From assembly GCA_014653365.1 (NCBI GenBank), contig JACWEQ010000010.1, forward strand, positions 1 through 45,689: a stretch of DNA of 45,689 nucleotides, written 5' to 3'. Every line of letters begins with the position of its first letter. Position 1 is the stretch's first letter. Below are positions 1-9,569 of this stretch, one piece after another. Position numbers and translations under genes: made by a program. This DNA comes from Pelagibacterales bacterium SAG-MED49 (GTDB lineage: Bacteria; Pseudomonadota; Alphaproteobacteria; Pelagibacterales; Pelagibacteraceae). Below the pieces are notes generated by a model. The model had not been told where the DNA came from. It searched no databases and saw nothing but the letters and a program-made list of their open reading frames with translations.

Positions 1-309
1 TTACCTAATTTTCTTTTTAAACAGATCTTTTTTAGAGATATCATTTGATCTGATAAATCCTTCTAGTGCAATTTCGGGTGCATTTATGTTGGGTCCTTTA
101 ATTTCTTCAGATTTCAAAACTACTTGTTTTGGAAGACCTTCAAAAACAAGTATCATTCTATTTGGTGTTGAATATGATGAGCTTTTTTTGAAAGAAACAA
201 ATTTCTCATTAAATAATTTATTGAAACTATCTAACAAATCTTCGCGTAAATTTTTTTGAAGAGACGAAGGTATTTCCTCGCTAAATAATTCTAGAAAAAA
301 TTCAGACAT
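1..309 (-). CDS. glyS: Glycyl-tRNA synthetase beta subunit, N-terminal part (partial or frameshifted)
   Basis: This is the first 102 residues of GlyRS beta, which with GlyQ charges tRNA-Gly. The N-terminal family motif FFLELFSEEIP (residues 4-14) and the EEIKGP block (68-73) are clear. The family is usually near 690 residues. Here the frame hits TAA at bases 1-3, at the extreme edge, inside an A-rich stretch. Dropping one A there would read K-L-G-K, similar to the lysine-glycine stretch expected next. So the stop is probably a frameshift (real, or an assembly error at the sequence end) rather than the true end. The gene directly follows glyQ with no gap, as in the usual glyQS operon. Confidence 0.8.
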   Translation of the reverse strand: MSEFFLELFSEEIPSSLQKNLREDLLDSFNKLFNEKFVSFKKSSSYSTPNRMILVFEGLPKQVVLKSEEIKGPNINAPEIALEGFIRSNDISKKDLFKKKIR

Positions 310-1191
310 TTAATTTTGACTATTTAACCAAATTCCTGCAGCAGCTTTTGTGATATCTCGAATTCTACCTATATATCCAGCTCTTTGAGCTACACTTATT
401 GCGCCACGAGCATCTAAAATATTAAATACATGGCTTGCTTTTAAGCATTGATCATACGCAGGTAATGAAAGTTTTTTTTCTGTAAGAGATTTTGCTTCTA
501 TTTCATGCATATCGAACATTTTTAATAAATTATCTACATTTGCATGCTCAAAATTGTATGCTGAGAATTCTTTTTCTGCTTGATGAAAAATATCTTGATA
601 TTTCACCTCTTCATTATTCCATAATAAATCATACACGTTTTTTTGCTGCTGTGTAAACATGCATATTCTTTCTAAACCATATGTAATTTCTACTGAAACA
701 GGTTTACATTCATATCCTGCCATTTGCTGAAAATACGTAAATTGTGTTATTTCCATACCATCACACCACACTTCCCAACCTAAACCAGCCGCACCTAATG
801 TTGGGCTTTCCCAGTCATCTTCTACAAATCTAATATCATGTTCATTATGATCAATACCAATTACTGACAAACTATTAAGGTATAACTTTTTTATATTACC
901 TGGTGAAGGTTTTATCAAAACTTGAAACTGATAATAATGCTGAAGTCTATTTGGATTGTCACCATATCTCCCATCCGTTGGCCTTCTTGATGGTTGAACA
1001 TAAGCAGCTTTCCATGGCTTTGGACCAAGTGATCGAAGTGTGGTAGCTGGATGAAATGTACCAGCACCAACCTCTATATCATATGGTTGTAAAATAGCAC
1101 ATCCCTTTTTACTCCAAAACTTTTGAAGATTTAAAATTGTTTCTTGAAATGATTGGATTTTTTTTATTGGTTTTTTTATTTTAGAAACCAT
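310..1191 (-). CDS. glyQ: Glycyl-tRNA synthetase alpha subunit
   Basis: GlyQ is the catalytic class II subunit of the bacterial alpha2-beta2 GlyRS. Diagnostic stretches are [36 protein letters not shown] and [11 protein letters not shown] place the start at the ATG ending at 1191 (293 residues, near the family length). A start 8 codons upstream (1215) would add non-conserved residues and deepen the overlap with sppA. With the 1191 start, the ATG overlaps the sppA stop by 11 bases, so translation is probably coupled. No strong Shine-Dalgarno sequence sits at normal spacing. It is followed immediately by glyS. Confidence 0.95.
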   Translation of the reverse strand: MVSKIKKPIKKIQSFQETILNLQKFWSKKGCAILQPYDIEVGAGTFHPATTLRSLGPKPWKAAYVQPSRRPTDGRYGDNPNRLQHYYQFQVLIKPSPGNIKKLYLNSLSVIGIDHNEHDIRFVEDDWESPTLGAAGLGWEVWCDGMEITQFTYFQQMAGYECKPVSVEITYGLERICMFTQQQKNVYDLLWNNEEVKYQDIFHQAEKEFSAYNFEHANVDNLLKMFDMHEIEAKSLTEKKLSLPAYDQCLKASHVFNILDARGAISVAQRAGYIGRIRDITKAAAGIWLNSQN

Positions 1192-1987
1192 ATCTTTGCC
1201 AAATTGACCTTTCATCTAAGATGTTAGCTAATTGATCCACTTGATTGCTCGAAGATGAAATTTTTTGACTTAACCAACCCTTAGATTTTTCAAATTTTTT
1301 AATTACTACATCATCTCCGAATTTTTCTTTTAAAATTTCATGTGCATTTCCAATTCCATCTATTAATCCTAAATCTTTTGCTTTACTACCTGACCAAAAT
1401 TCTCCTGAGAACAATTCTGTCTCAGATTTGTTTAGCTTGGATCTTCTGCTTTCTTCAACTACATCTATAAAATCTTTATGTAAATCTAATTGTATTCTTT
1501 TTAATCTTTCAATATCCTCGTTCTTTTCATCAAGAAAAGGGTCTAATGTACTTTTATTTTTTCCAGCAGTATGAACTCTTCTTTCAACACCAATCTTTTT
1601 TATTAATTCTGTAAAACCAAATGAGGAATAAATTACACCAATAGATCCTATTATTGAACTTGAGTTAGCATAGATTTCATCACCAGCACAAGAAATAAGA
1701 TACCCGCCAGATGCTGCTACATCTTCAGCAAATACAATTACTTTTTTTTTATTCTTTTTTGCTTCTTGTCTAATAAAACTATAAATTAAATGAGATTGCA
1801 CGGGTGATCCACCAGGAGAATTTATTGTAATAGCAACGCAAGCAGCCTTTTTAAGAGAAAAAGCCTTTTTTATAAGCTCTTCTTGTCCTGCAAAATCTAT
1901 ACCTTGTTTGAATTTTCCAGCATTTCCTATAACTCCACTTAATTTTAAATGGGCTACAATCTTTTTCTTTTTAAAAAAAGAGAACAT
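1181..1987 (-). CDS. sppA: S49 family serine peptidase (SppA/SohB-like)
   Basis: A 268-residue member of the signal peptide peptidase family, which degrades cleaved signal peptides or membrane-associated peptides using a Ser-Lys dyad. The nucleophile Ser93 lies in AASGGY and the general-base Lys145 in GKNKST. The N-terminal INSPGG motif (55-60) is also typical. It is the short single-domain form (E. coli SppA is about 620 residues). No clear signal peptide or membrane helix is visible, only a short F/K-rich start, so membrane attachment is uncertain. It is first in a minus-strand operon with glyQS and diverges from ispB across 114 bases. Confidence 0.88.
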   Translation of the reverse strand: MFSFFKKKKIVAHLKLSGVIGNAGKFKQGIDFAGQEELIKKAFSLKKAACVAITINSPGGSPVQSHLIYSFIRQEAKKNKKKVIVFAEDVAASGGYLISCAGDEIYANSSSIIGSIGVIYSSFGFTELIKKIGVERRVHTAGKNKSTLDPFLDEKNEDIERLKRIQLDLHKDFIDVVEESRRSKLNKSETELFSGEFWSGSKAKDLGLIDGIGNAHEILKEKFGDDVVIKKFEKSKGWLSQKISSSSNQVDQLANILDERSIWQRYGF

Positions 1988-2055
1988 TATTATCCCTTAT
2001 AGAATTATTAATTGAATATATAGAGTACTTATAATTGAAGAATTAGGTGCGTCAA

Positions 2056-2087
2056 TTGATAAGTAATATATAAAACTTAATTATACT
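2056..2087 (+). promoter_or_regulatory. Candidate promoter for ispB
   Basis: TTGATA at 2056-2061 and TATACT at 2082-2087 resemble -35 and -10 boxes upstream of ispB. The 20-base spacer is longer than ideal. AT-rich DNA gives many chance matches, so this is weak evidence. Confidence 0.25.
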
Positions 2088-2101
2088 AATTTAATTAAAT
2101 A

Positions 2102-3115
2102 ATGGGAACAGTTGTACAGCTTAAAAATCAGATAAATGACTCTTATTTTCAACTTAAAGATTCTGTTGAAGATAAACTTATCTTAACTGAAGAAAAAATT
2201 AAATCAAAATTAGCTAGTGAAGTTGAGTTGGTTCAAAAAATGACCAATTATCATATTGAAACTGGAGGAAAAAGACTGCGAGCTTTACTTACCTTGGGAT
2301 CAGCAAAATTATGTGGATATTCTAAAGGTTCTAGAGATGTAAATTTGGCGGCTTGTGTGGAATTAATTCATAGCGCAACTTTAATGCATGATGATGTAAT
2401 TGATGAAGGTGAGATAAGAAGAGGAAAAGAAACTTTAAATAAAGTATGGAATAACCATTCTTCTGTTTTAATTGGTGATTATTTGTTGAGCAGATGCTTT
2501 GAAATGATGGTGGAAGATGGCAACCTAGAAGTTTTAAAATTATTATCATCAACCTCAGCAAAAATAGCTCAAGGAGAAGTTTTACAACTTCAGCATAAAG
2601 GTGAGGTAGATATGCTTGAAGAAACCTATCTTAAGATTATTTCAGCAAAAACTGCTGAACTGTTTGCAGCTGCAACAAAAGTAGGTGCAATTTTGTCAGA
2701 CTCGGATACCAAAGAAAAAGATGCACTTGAATTTTATGGAAGAAACCTTGGTCTTACATTTCAAATTGCAGATGATACGCTTGATTATAATTCTGATCTA
2801 AAATTATTTGGAAAAAAAATAGGTCAAGATTTTTTTGAAGGGAAAATTACCCTACCTATAATTTTACTTTTTCAAAAATTAGTATTAAATGAAAAAAAAC
2901 TATTAATTGAAATATTTCAAAAAGAGTTAAGAGATAAAGATGACTTAAATAAAATAATTTCTTTAATAAAAAAATATAATATTATTAAAGAGTGTTATCA
3001 AAAAGCTCAACATTACATAAATCTAGCTTCAAACTCTCTAACTGTATTTAACGACTCAAAAGAAAAAGAGATTCTTAAAAGTCTTACATCATTTAGTTTA
3101 GCTAGAAATTTTTAA
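2102..3115 (+). CDS. ispB: Long-chain polyprenyl diphosphate synthase (ubiquinone side chain)
   Basis: This trans-prenyltransferase extends farnesyl diphosphate with isopentenyl diphosphate to make the quinone tail. It shows GGKRLR (55-60), the first Asp-rich motif DDVID (97-101) and the second DDTLD (224-228). The residue five before the first Asp motif is Ala92. A small residue there, rather than Phe or Tyr, is what long-chain enzymes have, so octa- to decaprenyl products are expected; the exact length cannot be read from sequence. At 337 residues the length is normal. Its stop codon overlaps that of convergent pdxH. Confidence 0.93.
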   Translation: MGTVVQLKNQINDSYFQLKDSVEDKLILTEEKIKSKLASEVELVQKMTNYHIETGGKRLRALLTLGSAKLCGYSKGSRDVNLAACVELIHSATLMHDDVIDEGEIRRGKETLNKVWNNHSSVLIGDYLLSRCFEMMVEDGNLEVLKLLSSTSAKIAQGEVLQLQHKGEVDMLEETYLKIISAKTAELFAAATKVGAILSDSDTKEKDALEFYGRNLGLTFQIADDTLDYNSDLKLFGKKIGQDFFEGKITLPIILLFQKLVLNEKKLLIEIFQKELRDKDDLNKIISLIKKYNIIKECYQKAQHYINLASNSLTVFNDSKEKEILKSLTSFSLARNF

Positions 3116-3735
3116 GGACTTAATAAAGATTTTATCCACTGGCCGTTTCTATCTTTAACATATTTCAATCTTTCATGTATTCTGCCATCTCCATCTAGCC
3201 AAAATTCAACACTTTGTGGAGATAAAATCCACCCAGACCAATGACTTGGTCTTGGTACGTTATTTTCATCATTATATTTATCTTTATATTCTTTAATAGA
3301 ATCAATTAATTGATTCCTACTAGTTAATTCTTTACTTTGCTTAGAAGCCCAAGCTCCAATTCTACTCTCATAACTTCTCGAATTATAATATTTGTCAGCG
3401 ACATCATCTGCTACCTGTGTAACTACACCGTTGATTCTTATTTGTCTCAAAAGACTTTTCCAATGAAAACACATTGCAGCTTTAGGATTTTCTTTTAATT
3501 CGTTTCCTTTTTGACTATTCAAATTTGTGTAAAATATAAATCCACTCTGACTGAAGTCTTTCAATAAAACCATTCTCACTGATGGAAAGTTATTATTAGA
3601 TGTTGCTAGTGATACTGCATTAGGATCATTAGGTTCTGATTTTTTTGTATCATCCATCCACAGATTAAACAGCTCTATTGGATCATCTAGATCTAAAAAA
3701 CAGCTATTAAGGCCAAGTGGGTTTTTTTGATTCAT
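3112..3735 (-). CDS. pdxH: Pyridoxamine 5'-phosphate oxidase
   Basis: PdxH is an FMN enzyme that oxidises pyridoxamine or pyridoxine phosphate to pyridoxal phosphate. The 207-residue protein has the FMN and substrate block PSVRMVLLKDF, the YTNLNSQKGNEL stretch, the PSHWSGW motif and the late FWLDGDGRIHER block. The C-terminus ends SLLSP where many homologues end RLNP or RLAP. The start codon is 33 bases from the divergent aroC start, and the 3' end overlaps ispB by 4 bases, so there is no room for an intrinsic terminator. Confidence 0.95.
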   Translation of the reverse strand: MNQKNPLGLNSCFLDLDDPIELFNLWMDDTKKSEPNDPNAVSLATSNNNFPSVRMVLLKDFSQSGFIFYTNLNSQKGNELKENPKAAMCFHWKSLLRQIRINGVVTQVADDVADKYYNSRSYESRIGAWASKQSKELTSRNQLIDSIKEYKDKYNDENNVPRPSHWSGWILSPQSVEFWLDGDGRIHERLKYVKDRNGQWIKSLLSP

Positions 3736-3750
3736 AATTTAAACAAAATA

Positions 3751-3767
3751 ATCTATATAATATAGAT
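3751..3767. promoter_or_regulatory. Palindromic bidirectional promoter candidate (pdxH/aroC)
   Basis: A perfect 17-bp palindrome (8+1+8, ATCTATATAATATAGAT) lies in the 33-bp gap between divergent pdxH and aroC. It carries TATAAT on the plus strand (3756-3761) and TATTAT on the minus strand (3757-3762). The plus -10 ends 7 bases before the aroC ATG, which predicts transcription starting at or next to the ATG. No consensus -35 is visible for either direction. The symmetry is seen directly; promoter function is inferred. Confidence 0.45.
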
Positions 3768-3768
3768 A

Positions 3769-4851
3769 ATGTCATTTAATACTTTTGGAAAGCTATTTCG
3801 TTTCTCTACTTGGGGTGAGTCTCATGGGCCTGCTCTAGGATGTATAGTAGATGGTTGTCCTCCTAATATAAGCCTCAAAGAACAAGATATACAAATTGAA
3901 TTAGATAAGAGAAAACCAGGACAATCTAAATTTACAACTCAAAGAAAAGAGGACGATAAGGTTCAAATATTATCAGGTATATTTGAAGGAAAAACTACTG
4001 GAACACCTATTTCATTAATTATTTATAATAAAGACATGAGATCAAAAGATTATGGCAATATCAAAAATAAATTTAGACCGGGACATGCTGATTATACATA
4101 CTTTAAAAAATATGGGATAAGAGATTATAGAGGTGGTGGAAGATCTTCAGCAAGGGAAACTGCTGCAAGAGTTGCTGCTGGTGCAATAGCTAAATTAGTT
4201 TTGCAAAAAAAATTAGGTAAAAAATTTAAAGTTATTGGTGCCGTTACTCAATTAGGAATTTTGGGATGTGATACAAATCAGTGGAATGATAATACAATTT
4301 CTAGAAATCCATTTTTTTGCCCCGACAAGTCTATGTTAAAACTTTGGGAGAAATATTTATTAGGTGTAAGAAAATCTGGATCTTCATGTGGAGCCATAAT
4401 TGAAGTAAGAGCTAGAGGAATTCCTGCAGGTCTTGGTGCTCCTATTTATTCAAAATTAGATTCTGATATTGCCTCAGGTCTAATGAGTATAAATGCTGTT
4501 AAAGGAGTAAATATCGGAGCTGGAATGAATTCAGCTCAATTAAGTGGTGAACAAAATTCAGATGAAATTTCTCAAAAAGGAAAAAAATTAAATTTTAACT
4601 CTAATAATGCTGGTGGAATTTTAGGTGGTATATCTAGTGGTCAAGAAATTATTGCTTCTTTTGCAGTAAAACCTACATCCTCAATTTTAACAACTAGAAA
4701 AACAATTAATAAATTTGGAAAAAATACCACTATATCTGTTAAGGGAAGACATGATCCTTGCGTTGGCATTAGGGCAGTTCCTGTTGGTGAGGCTATGATA
4801 AATTGTGTTTTATTAGATCATTATCTAATGAATAAAGCTCAATGTAGTTAA
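3769..4851 (+). CDS. aroC: Chorismate synthase
   Basis: AroC is the last enzyme of the shikimate pathway and converts EPSP to chorismate using reduced FMN. Family signatures visible are [17 protein letters not shown] near residue 16, the [10 protein letters not shown] block, [19 protein letters not shown] and the late GRHDPC motif. At 360 residues the length is normal. Placement beside ispB, dxs and ispA fits aromatic and quinone supply but is not strict operon logic. The start sits right behind a -10-like box with no Shine-Dalgarno, so the mRNA may be leaderless. The stop is 8 bases from the convergent dxs stop. Confidence 0.97.
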   Translation: MSFNTFGKLFRFSTWGESHGPALGCIVDGCPPNISLKEQDIQIELDKRKPGQSKFTTQRKEDDKVQILSGIFEGKTTGTPISLIIYNKDMRSKDYGNIKNKFRPGHADYTYFKKYGIRDYRGGGRSSARETAARVAAGAIAKLVLQKKLGKKFKVIGAVTQLGILGCDTNQWNDNTISRNPFFCPDKSMLKLWEKYLLGVRKSGSSCGAIIEVRARGIPAGLGAPIYSKLDSDIASGLMSINAVKGVNIGAGMNSAQLSGEQNSDEISQKGKKLNFNSNNAGGILGGISSGQEIIASFAVKPTSSILTTRKTINKFGKNTTISVKGRHDPCVGIRAVPVGEAMINCVLLDHYLMNKAQCS

Positions 4852-4859
4852 ATCTTGTA

Positions 4860-6776
4860 TTAATTTTTTACTACTTTTATTGCTTCTTTTGTAAACAAAA
4901 TATCTAAGATTTTTTTTGAAATTTGAGAAGCATTTAATCCAGCCAGCTCATACATTTTATTCGGACTGTCTTGTTCAATAAAAGTATCAGGCAACATCAT
5001 TGCTCTAAATTTTAGGCCTTTGTCAAATATACCTTTTTCAGCAAGTAAGTTTTTAACATGAGAACCAAAACCGCCAATCGATCCTTCTTCTATAGTAAGC
5101 ATTACATCGTGCTCTCTAGCACATTTTAAGATAAGTTCTTGATCCAAAGGTTTGGCAAACCTTGCATCAACAATTGTAGTGGATACACCTTTACTCTTTA
5201 ATTCTTCAGCTGCTAATTTGCATTCTTCTAGCCTCGCTCCTAAGCTTAAAATACAAGCTTGTTTTCCTTCTTGAACAATTCTTCCTTTTCCTATTTCAAT
5301 TTTTTCGTCTATTGAAGGAAGTTCAAGTCCAACTCCAGTACCTCTTGGATATCTAATTGCGCTAGGTCTATCGTTTATATCAACTGAAGTATTTATCATT
5401 TTTACTAACTCAGCCTCATCACTTGCGGCCATAACAATAAAGTTAGGTAAAGTTGATAAATAAGTAATGTCAAATGAGCCAGCATGTGTTGATCCGTCTG
5501 CTCCAACTAAGCCCGCTCTATCTATTGCGAATCTAACTGGCAAACTTTGAATAGCTACATCGTGAACAACCTGATCATAAGCTCTTTGTAAAAAAGTTGA
5601 ATAAATTGCTGCATAAGGCTTATATCCCTCTGTAGCCAAACCTGCTGAAAAAGTTACTGCATGCTGTTCGGCTATACCAACATCAAACATTCTTTTAGGA
5701 AATTCTTTTCCAAAAATATCCATTCCTGTCCCCCCCGGCATTGCAGCTGTTATTCCAACTATTTTACTATCTTTTTGGGCATGTTTAACCAGTGTGTTAG
5801 CAAATACTTTTGTATAGGCTGGAAGATTGTTGCCACTTTTAATCTGTTCACCAGTCTCAACATTAAACTTTGAGACACCATGATAATGATCTGTAGCTTT
5901 TTCTGCGTATGAATATCCTTTTCCTTTTTGCGTTTTAATATGGATCATAATTGGACCTTCATGTTTTGAGTCTCTTGCATTTCTTAAAATTGGTACGAGA
6001 CTTGTTAAATCATGACCATCAATTGGACCTGCATAATAAAAACCTAATGAACTAAATAAAGTACCACCAGTAACTGCAGAACGTAAAAAATCTTCCGCTT
6101 TTCCTGCTTTGGCACTAAATCTTTTTGAAAACGCTGAAGTAATTAACTTAAGCGTTTCTCTAAGACTAAAATATATTTTTCCAGTAAATAATTTTGCCAA
6201 ATAAGTTCTCATAGCACCAACTGGTTTTGCAATAGACATGTCATTATCATTTAAAATAACAATCATTTTGGTTTTAGATGCACCAGCATTATTCATTGCT
6301 TCATAAGCCATGCCTGCACTTATTGCACCATCACCAATTACAGCTATTACATTAGACGATTTATTAGCTAGCTTATTAGCTTCGGCAATACCAAGTGCTG
6401 AAGATATAGATGTTGAGCTATGAGCTGCTCCAAATGGATCATATTCACTTTCTGATCTTTTTGTAAATCCTGACAATCCATTTCCTTGCCTTAAAGTTCT
6501 TATCTTATTTTTTCTTCCTGTTAAAATTTTATGAGGGTAAGATTGATGACCAACATCCCAAATTAATTTATCATTTGGAGTATCAAAAACATAATGAAGA
6601 GCAACGGTCAACTCAACAACTCCTAAGCCTGCTCCTAGATGTCCTCCTGTCTCTGATACCGCGCTAATCATTTCTTTTCTAACTTCATTGGAAACTTTTT
6701 CTAAATCATTTTCTGAAAGTTTTCTTAAGTCAGATGGAAAATTAATATTATTTAAAAATGTATATTCTTGTGTCAT
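4860..6776 (-). CDS. dxs: 1-deoxy-D-xylulose-5-phosphate synthase
   Basis: Dxs condenses pyruvate and glyceraldehyde-3-phosphate using thiamine diphosphate, the first step of the MEP isoprenoid pathway. Residues 44-50 give GGHLGAG. The ThDP motif runs from GDGA (148-151) to NDN (176-178). The central transketolase-like region has the [15 protein letters not shown] block and the end has the transketolase C-terminal domain. At 638 residues it is full length. It ends an operon xseB-ispA-dxs, with its ATG overlapping the ispA stop by 4 bases (ATGA), a common alphaproteobacterial arrangement. Confidence 0.97.
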   Translation of the reverse strand: MTQEYTFLNNINFPSDLRKLSENDLEKVSNEVRKEMISAVSETGGHLGAGLGVVELTVALHYVFDTPNDKLIWDVGHQSYPHKILTGRKNKIRTLRQGNGLSGFTKRSESEYDPFGAAHSSTSISSALGIAEANKLANKSSNVIAVIGDGAISAGMAYEAMNNAGASKTKMIVILNDNDMSIAKPVGAMRTYLAKLFTGKIYFSLRETLKLITSAFSKRFSAKAGKAEDFLRSAVTGGTLFSSLGFYYAGPIDGHDLTSLVPILRNARDSKHEGPIMIHIKTQKGKGYSYAEKATDHYHGVSKFNVETGEQIKSGNNLPAYTKVFANTLVKHAQKDSKIVGITAAMPGGTGMDIFGKEFPKRMFDVGIAEQHAVTFSAGLATEGYKPYAAIYSTFLQRAYDQVVHDVAIQSLPVRFAIDRAGLVGADGSTHAGSFDITYLSTLPNFIVMAASDEAELVKMINTSVDINDRPSAIRYPRGTGVGLELPSIDEKIEIGKGRIVQEGKQACILSLGARLEECKLAAEELKSKGVSTTIVDARFAKPLDQELILKCAREHDVMLTIEEGSIGGFGSHVKNLLAEKGIFDKGLKFRAMMLPDTFIEQDSPNKMYELAGLNASQISKKILDILFTKEAIKVVKN

Positions 6777-7645
6777 TTATTCCTATTTAAAATATATACT
6801 AACGTTTCTTTAATATTCTTTGAATTTGATCCATATTTTTTTAGACTTTTATTAATATCAAAAATAATCTTATCACAATATTTAACTGCATTCTCGTATC
6901 CAAGTAAACTAATAAGAGTTGCTTTACCTTTTTTTTGATCTTTTCTTGTTTTTTTTCCAGCTACTTTGGAATCGCCTTTAAAATCAATTAAATCATCAGC
7001 TATTTGAAACAATAAACCAATATTAGAACCTATGTTTTCAAAAAATTTCACTTGTTGACTATTCATTTTTTTAATAATTGCTGGAGCAGCACAACAAAAA
7101 CTGAACAGCTTGCCTGTTTTTTTTATCTCCATTTCAATAATCTTTATTTTAGATACTTGTTGTTTTTCATAGCTAAGGTCAAGATATTGACCGCCAGCTA
7201 CACCCAAGTGACCAGAACACTCTGATAATTTTTTAATTAAATTAACCTTAATTTTTTCACTTATTTTTAAATTAGGGCTTGCCAAAATTTCACAAGCAAT
7301 TGTTTGTAAAGAATTTCCAGCTAGTATTGCCGTAGACTCTCCAAATTTAATGTGTGTAGATGGTTTTCCTCTTCTAATTTTATCATCATCCATACATGGT
7401 AGATCATCGTGTATAAGGGTATAAGCATGAATACATTCTACAGCCGAACCAATAGTAATTAATGTTTTATAATCAATTGATAATAAAGAGCCAATATCAA
7501 TTAAAATTTTAGATCTAATTTTTTTTCCACCAGGAAACAAACCATATTTCATGGCTGGGATTAATTTTGAGTTATTTTGCTTATTAAGAAAATCATTTAA
7601 AAAAAAATTTGTGTCCTTTGCAATCCTATTAAGTCTAGTTTTCAT
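6773..7645 (-). CDS. ispA: Short-chain prenyl diphosphate synthase (farnesyl diphosphate synthase)
   Basis: IspA makes farnesyl diphosphate, the precursor used by IspB and by undecaprenyl phosphate synthesis. The first Asp-rich motif is the long form DDLPCMD (80-86), typical of bacterial FPP synthases, and the second is DDLID (217-221). The 290-residue length is normal. It overlaps both neighbours by 4 bases, so xseB, ispA and dxs are almost certainly co-transcribed and translationally coupled. Geranylgeranyl product specificity cannot be excluded from sequence alone. Confidence 0.92.
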   Translation of the reverse strand: MKTRLNRIAKDTNFFLNDFLNKQNNSKLIPAMKYGLFPGGKKIRSKILIDIGSLLSIDYKTLITIGSAVECIHAYTLIHDDLPCMDDDKIRRGKPSTHIKFGESTAILAGNSLQTIACEILASPNLKISEKIKVNLIKKLSECSGHLGVAGGQYLDLSYEKQQVSKIKIIEMEIKKTGKLFSFCCAAPAIIKKMNSQQVKFFENIGSNIGLLFQIADDLIDFKGDSKVAGKKTRKDQKKGKATLISLLGYENAVKYCDKIIFDINKSLKKYGSNSKNIKETLVYILNRNK

Positions 7646-7878
7646 TTCTTTTTAATAATTTTTTTAACTTTTTTATTGGTCTCTTCGTTTATAGATCTAA
7701 AATTTTTGTGAAATTTTTTTTCAATAATATTATTTAACTTCAATAATTGCTGATAACTTTCAACAGAACTATTTAAATCATTTTCATTTTCTAATGACTC
7801 AATGATTTGATTTGCTTGATTTGTTAATTCTTCAAGGGAGCTTGTGTTATTATCAGGTGGTAAATTTTTATCTTTCAT
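7642..7878 (-). CDS. xseB: Exodeoxyribonuclease VII small subunit
   Basis: XseB binds the XseA catalytic subunit to form the single-strand-specific exonuclease VII. The 78-residue protein has the typical helical core, SLEELTNQANQIIESLEN followed by a leucine-spaced second helix, and a lysine-rich tail. Identity rests on this core plus its usual place ahead of ispA and dxs. xseA is not in the window. Its ATG is only 20 bases from the divergent tsaC ATG, so the promoters of both genes must overlap each other or the opposite coding region. Confidence 0.85.
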   Translation of the reverse strand: MKDKNLPPDNNTSSLEELTNQANQIIESLENENDLNSSVESYQQLLKLNNIIEKKFHKNFRSINEETNKKVKKIIKKK

Positions 7879-7898
7879 ATAATAATAATTATTAATAC

Positions 7899-8831
7899 AT
7901 GAAATCTATTCAATCAAATATCAAAAAAGCAAAAAAATATTTAGATAAAAATGACTGTATAGCTGTACCTACCGAAACTGTCTATGGGTTAGCAGGAAAC
8001 GCTTATTCTAATATTGCTGTAAAAAAAATATTTAAGCTAAAAAAAAGGCCAGTGAATAACCCATTAATTGTCCATTATTATGATATTAATAAACTCAAAC
8101 AAGATTGTGATATTAATGATAATTTCATTAAACTTTTTAATAAGTTTTCACCTGGACCTATAACATTTATTCTTAAATTAAAAAAAGATTCTAAAATTTC
8201 CAATTTTGTAACTAATAAACAAAAAACACTTGCTGTTCGATTCCCTAGGCATCTTTTATTTAGAAAATTACTTAAGAATTTGAATTATCCATTGGCAGCA
8301 CCAAGCGCAAATATATCTACTAAATTAAGCTCTGTTCAAGCGTCAGACGTTATTGAAGAATTTGGATCAAAAATTAAATATATCTTAAATGGTGGTAAGT
8401 GCCGAATTGGTGTTGAGTCAACAATTATTAATCTAACAACCAAGCCAACTATATTAAGATTTGGAGGACTAGATATTTTAAAAATAGAAAAAATATTAAA
8501 AAAGAAAGTTGTAATTGATACAAACTCAAAAAAGAAAATTGCACCTGGTCAATTTCCTTTGCATTATTCACCAGGTATTCCGTTAAGAACAAATGTTAAA
8601 GATCCAAAAAACAATGAAGCTTTTTTATTAATTAAGAAAAGAAAAATTACATTTAAAAATTATTATTATTTAAGTAAAAAAAATGATCTAAAACAAGCTG
8701 CAAAAAATTTATACTCTTTATTGAGAAGCATTAAAAAAGATGGGTATAAGATGATTGCAGTAGAAAAAATTCCAAATATTGGAATTGGCAAAACATTAAA
8801 CGATAGACTAAATAGAGCTTCTAAATTTTAA
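7899..8831 (+). CDS. tsaC: Threonylcarbamoyl-AMP synthase, Sua5 type
   Basis: TsaC/Sua5 makes threonylcarbamoyl-AMP from threonine, bicarbonate and ATP for the t6A modification at position 37 of tRNAs reading ANN codons. The YrdC domain covers about residues 1-185, with AVPTETVYGLAGNA, KLKKRPVNNPLIVH and APSANIS. At 310 residues it carries the extra C-terminal Sua5 domain (after the linker APGQFPLHYSP near 205), so it is Sua5-like rather than short TsaC. The stop TAA is followed at once by the ATG of the ABC ATPase gene. Confidence 0.92.
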   Translation: MKSIQSNIKKAKKYLDKNDCIAVPTETVYGLAGNAYSNIAVKKIFKLKKRPVNNPLIVHYYDINKLKQDCDINDNFIKLFNKFSPGPITFILKLKKDSKISNFVTNKQKTLAVRFPRHLLFRKLLKNLNYPLAAPSANISTKLSSVQASDVIEEFGSKIKYILNGGKCRIGVESTIINLTTKPTILRFGGLDILKIEKILKKKVVIDTNSKKKIAPGQFPLHYSPGIPLRTNVKDPKNNEAFLLIKKRKITFKNYYYLSKKNDLKQAAKNLYSLLRSIKKDGYKMIAVEKIPNIGIGKTLNDRLNRASKF

Positions 8832-9569
8832 ATGCAAAATTCAATTGAAGTAATTAATCTATCTAAGTCATATAAATCCAAACAAGCTGTAAACAATATA
8901 AATTTTAAGATAAATGAAAATGAAATAATTGGCTTACTAGGTCCAAATGGTTGTGGGAAAACAACTACAATCGGAATGATTCTTGGCTTACTAAAACCAA
9001 CTAGTGGACAGGTCTTAATTAATGGAGTTGATATTGAAAAAAATAAAATTTCCCTTCTTCATAAAATGAATTTTATATCTCCATATATTGAGCTACCAAA
9101 AAAACTTACCGTAAAACAAAATTTAACTGTCTATGGAAAATTATATAATATTAATAATTTAAATGATCGAATTGATTATCTATCAAATAAATTAAGATTA
9201 AATAATCTTTTAGATAAAATTACAGGAGAACTTTCCTCGGGACAAAAGAATAGAGCTAGCTTGGCTAAAGCATTAATAAATGAGCCTACTGTACTTTTAC
9301 TTGATGAGCCTACGGCATCTTTAGATCCAGAAACTGGTGATTTTGTAAGAACATTTTTAGAAAATTATAAAAAAGAGAAAAAAATATCAGTATTACTAGC
9401 TTCACATAATATGGATGAGGTTAAAAGACTATGTAGTTCTGTACTGATGATGAAAGGTGGTGATATTATCGATAGTGGTACTCCAGATGATTTAATTAAA
9501 AAACATGGAAGAAAAAACTTAGAAGAAGTATTTTTAGAACTAGTGAGGACTAAAAATGAGTTTAACTAG
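8832..9569 (+). CDS. ABC transporter ATP-binding protein
   Basis: The ATPase half of an ABC-2 type exporter. Walker A is GPNGCGKTT (37-45), the signature LSSGQ (134-138), Walker B VLLLDEP (about 154-160) with D-loop TASLDP, and the H-loop histidine is in LLASHNMDEV. The Q-loop position reads ISPY (82-85), so the usual glutamine is absent. The linkage with the next gene (14-bp overlap) shows a two-gene exporter. The substrate is unknown; drug, lipid and polysaccharide export are all possible. The gene abuts tsaC, so it may be transcribed from that promoter. Confidence 0.93.
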   Translation: MQNSIEVINLSKSYKSKQAVNNINFKINENEIIGLLGPNGCGKTTTIGMILGLLKPTSGQVLINGVDIEKNKISLLHKMNFISPYIELPKKLTVKQNLTVYGKLYNINNLNDRIDYLSNKLRLNNLLDKITGELSSGQKNRASLAKALINEPTVLLLDEPTASLDPETGDFVRTFLENYKKEKKISVLLASHNMDEVKRLCSSVLMMKGGDIIDSGTPDDLIKKHGRKNLEEVFLELVRTKNEFN

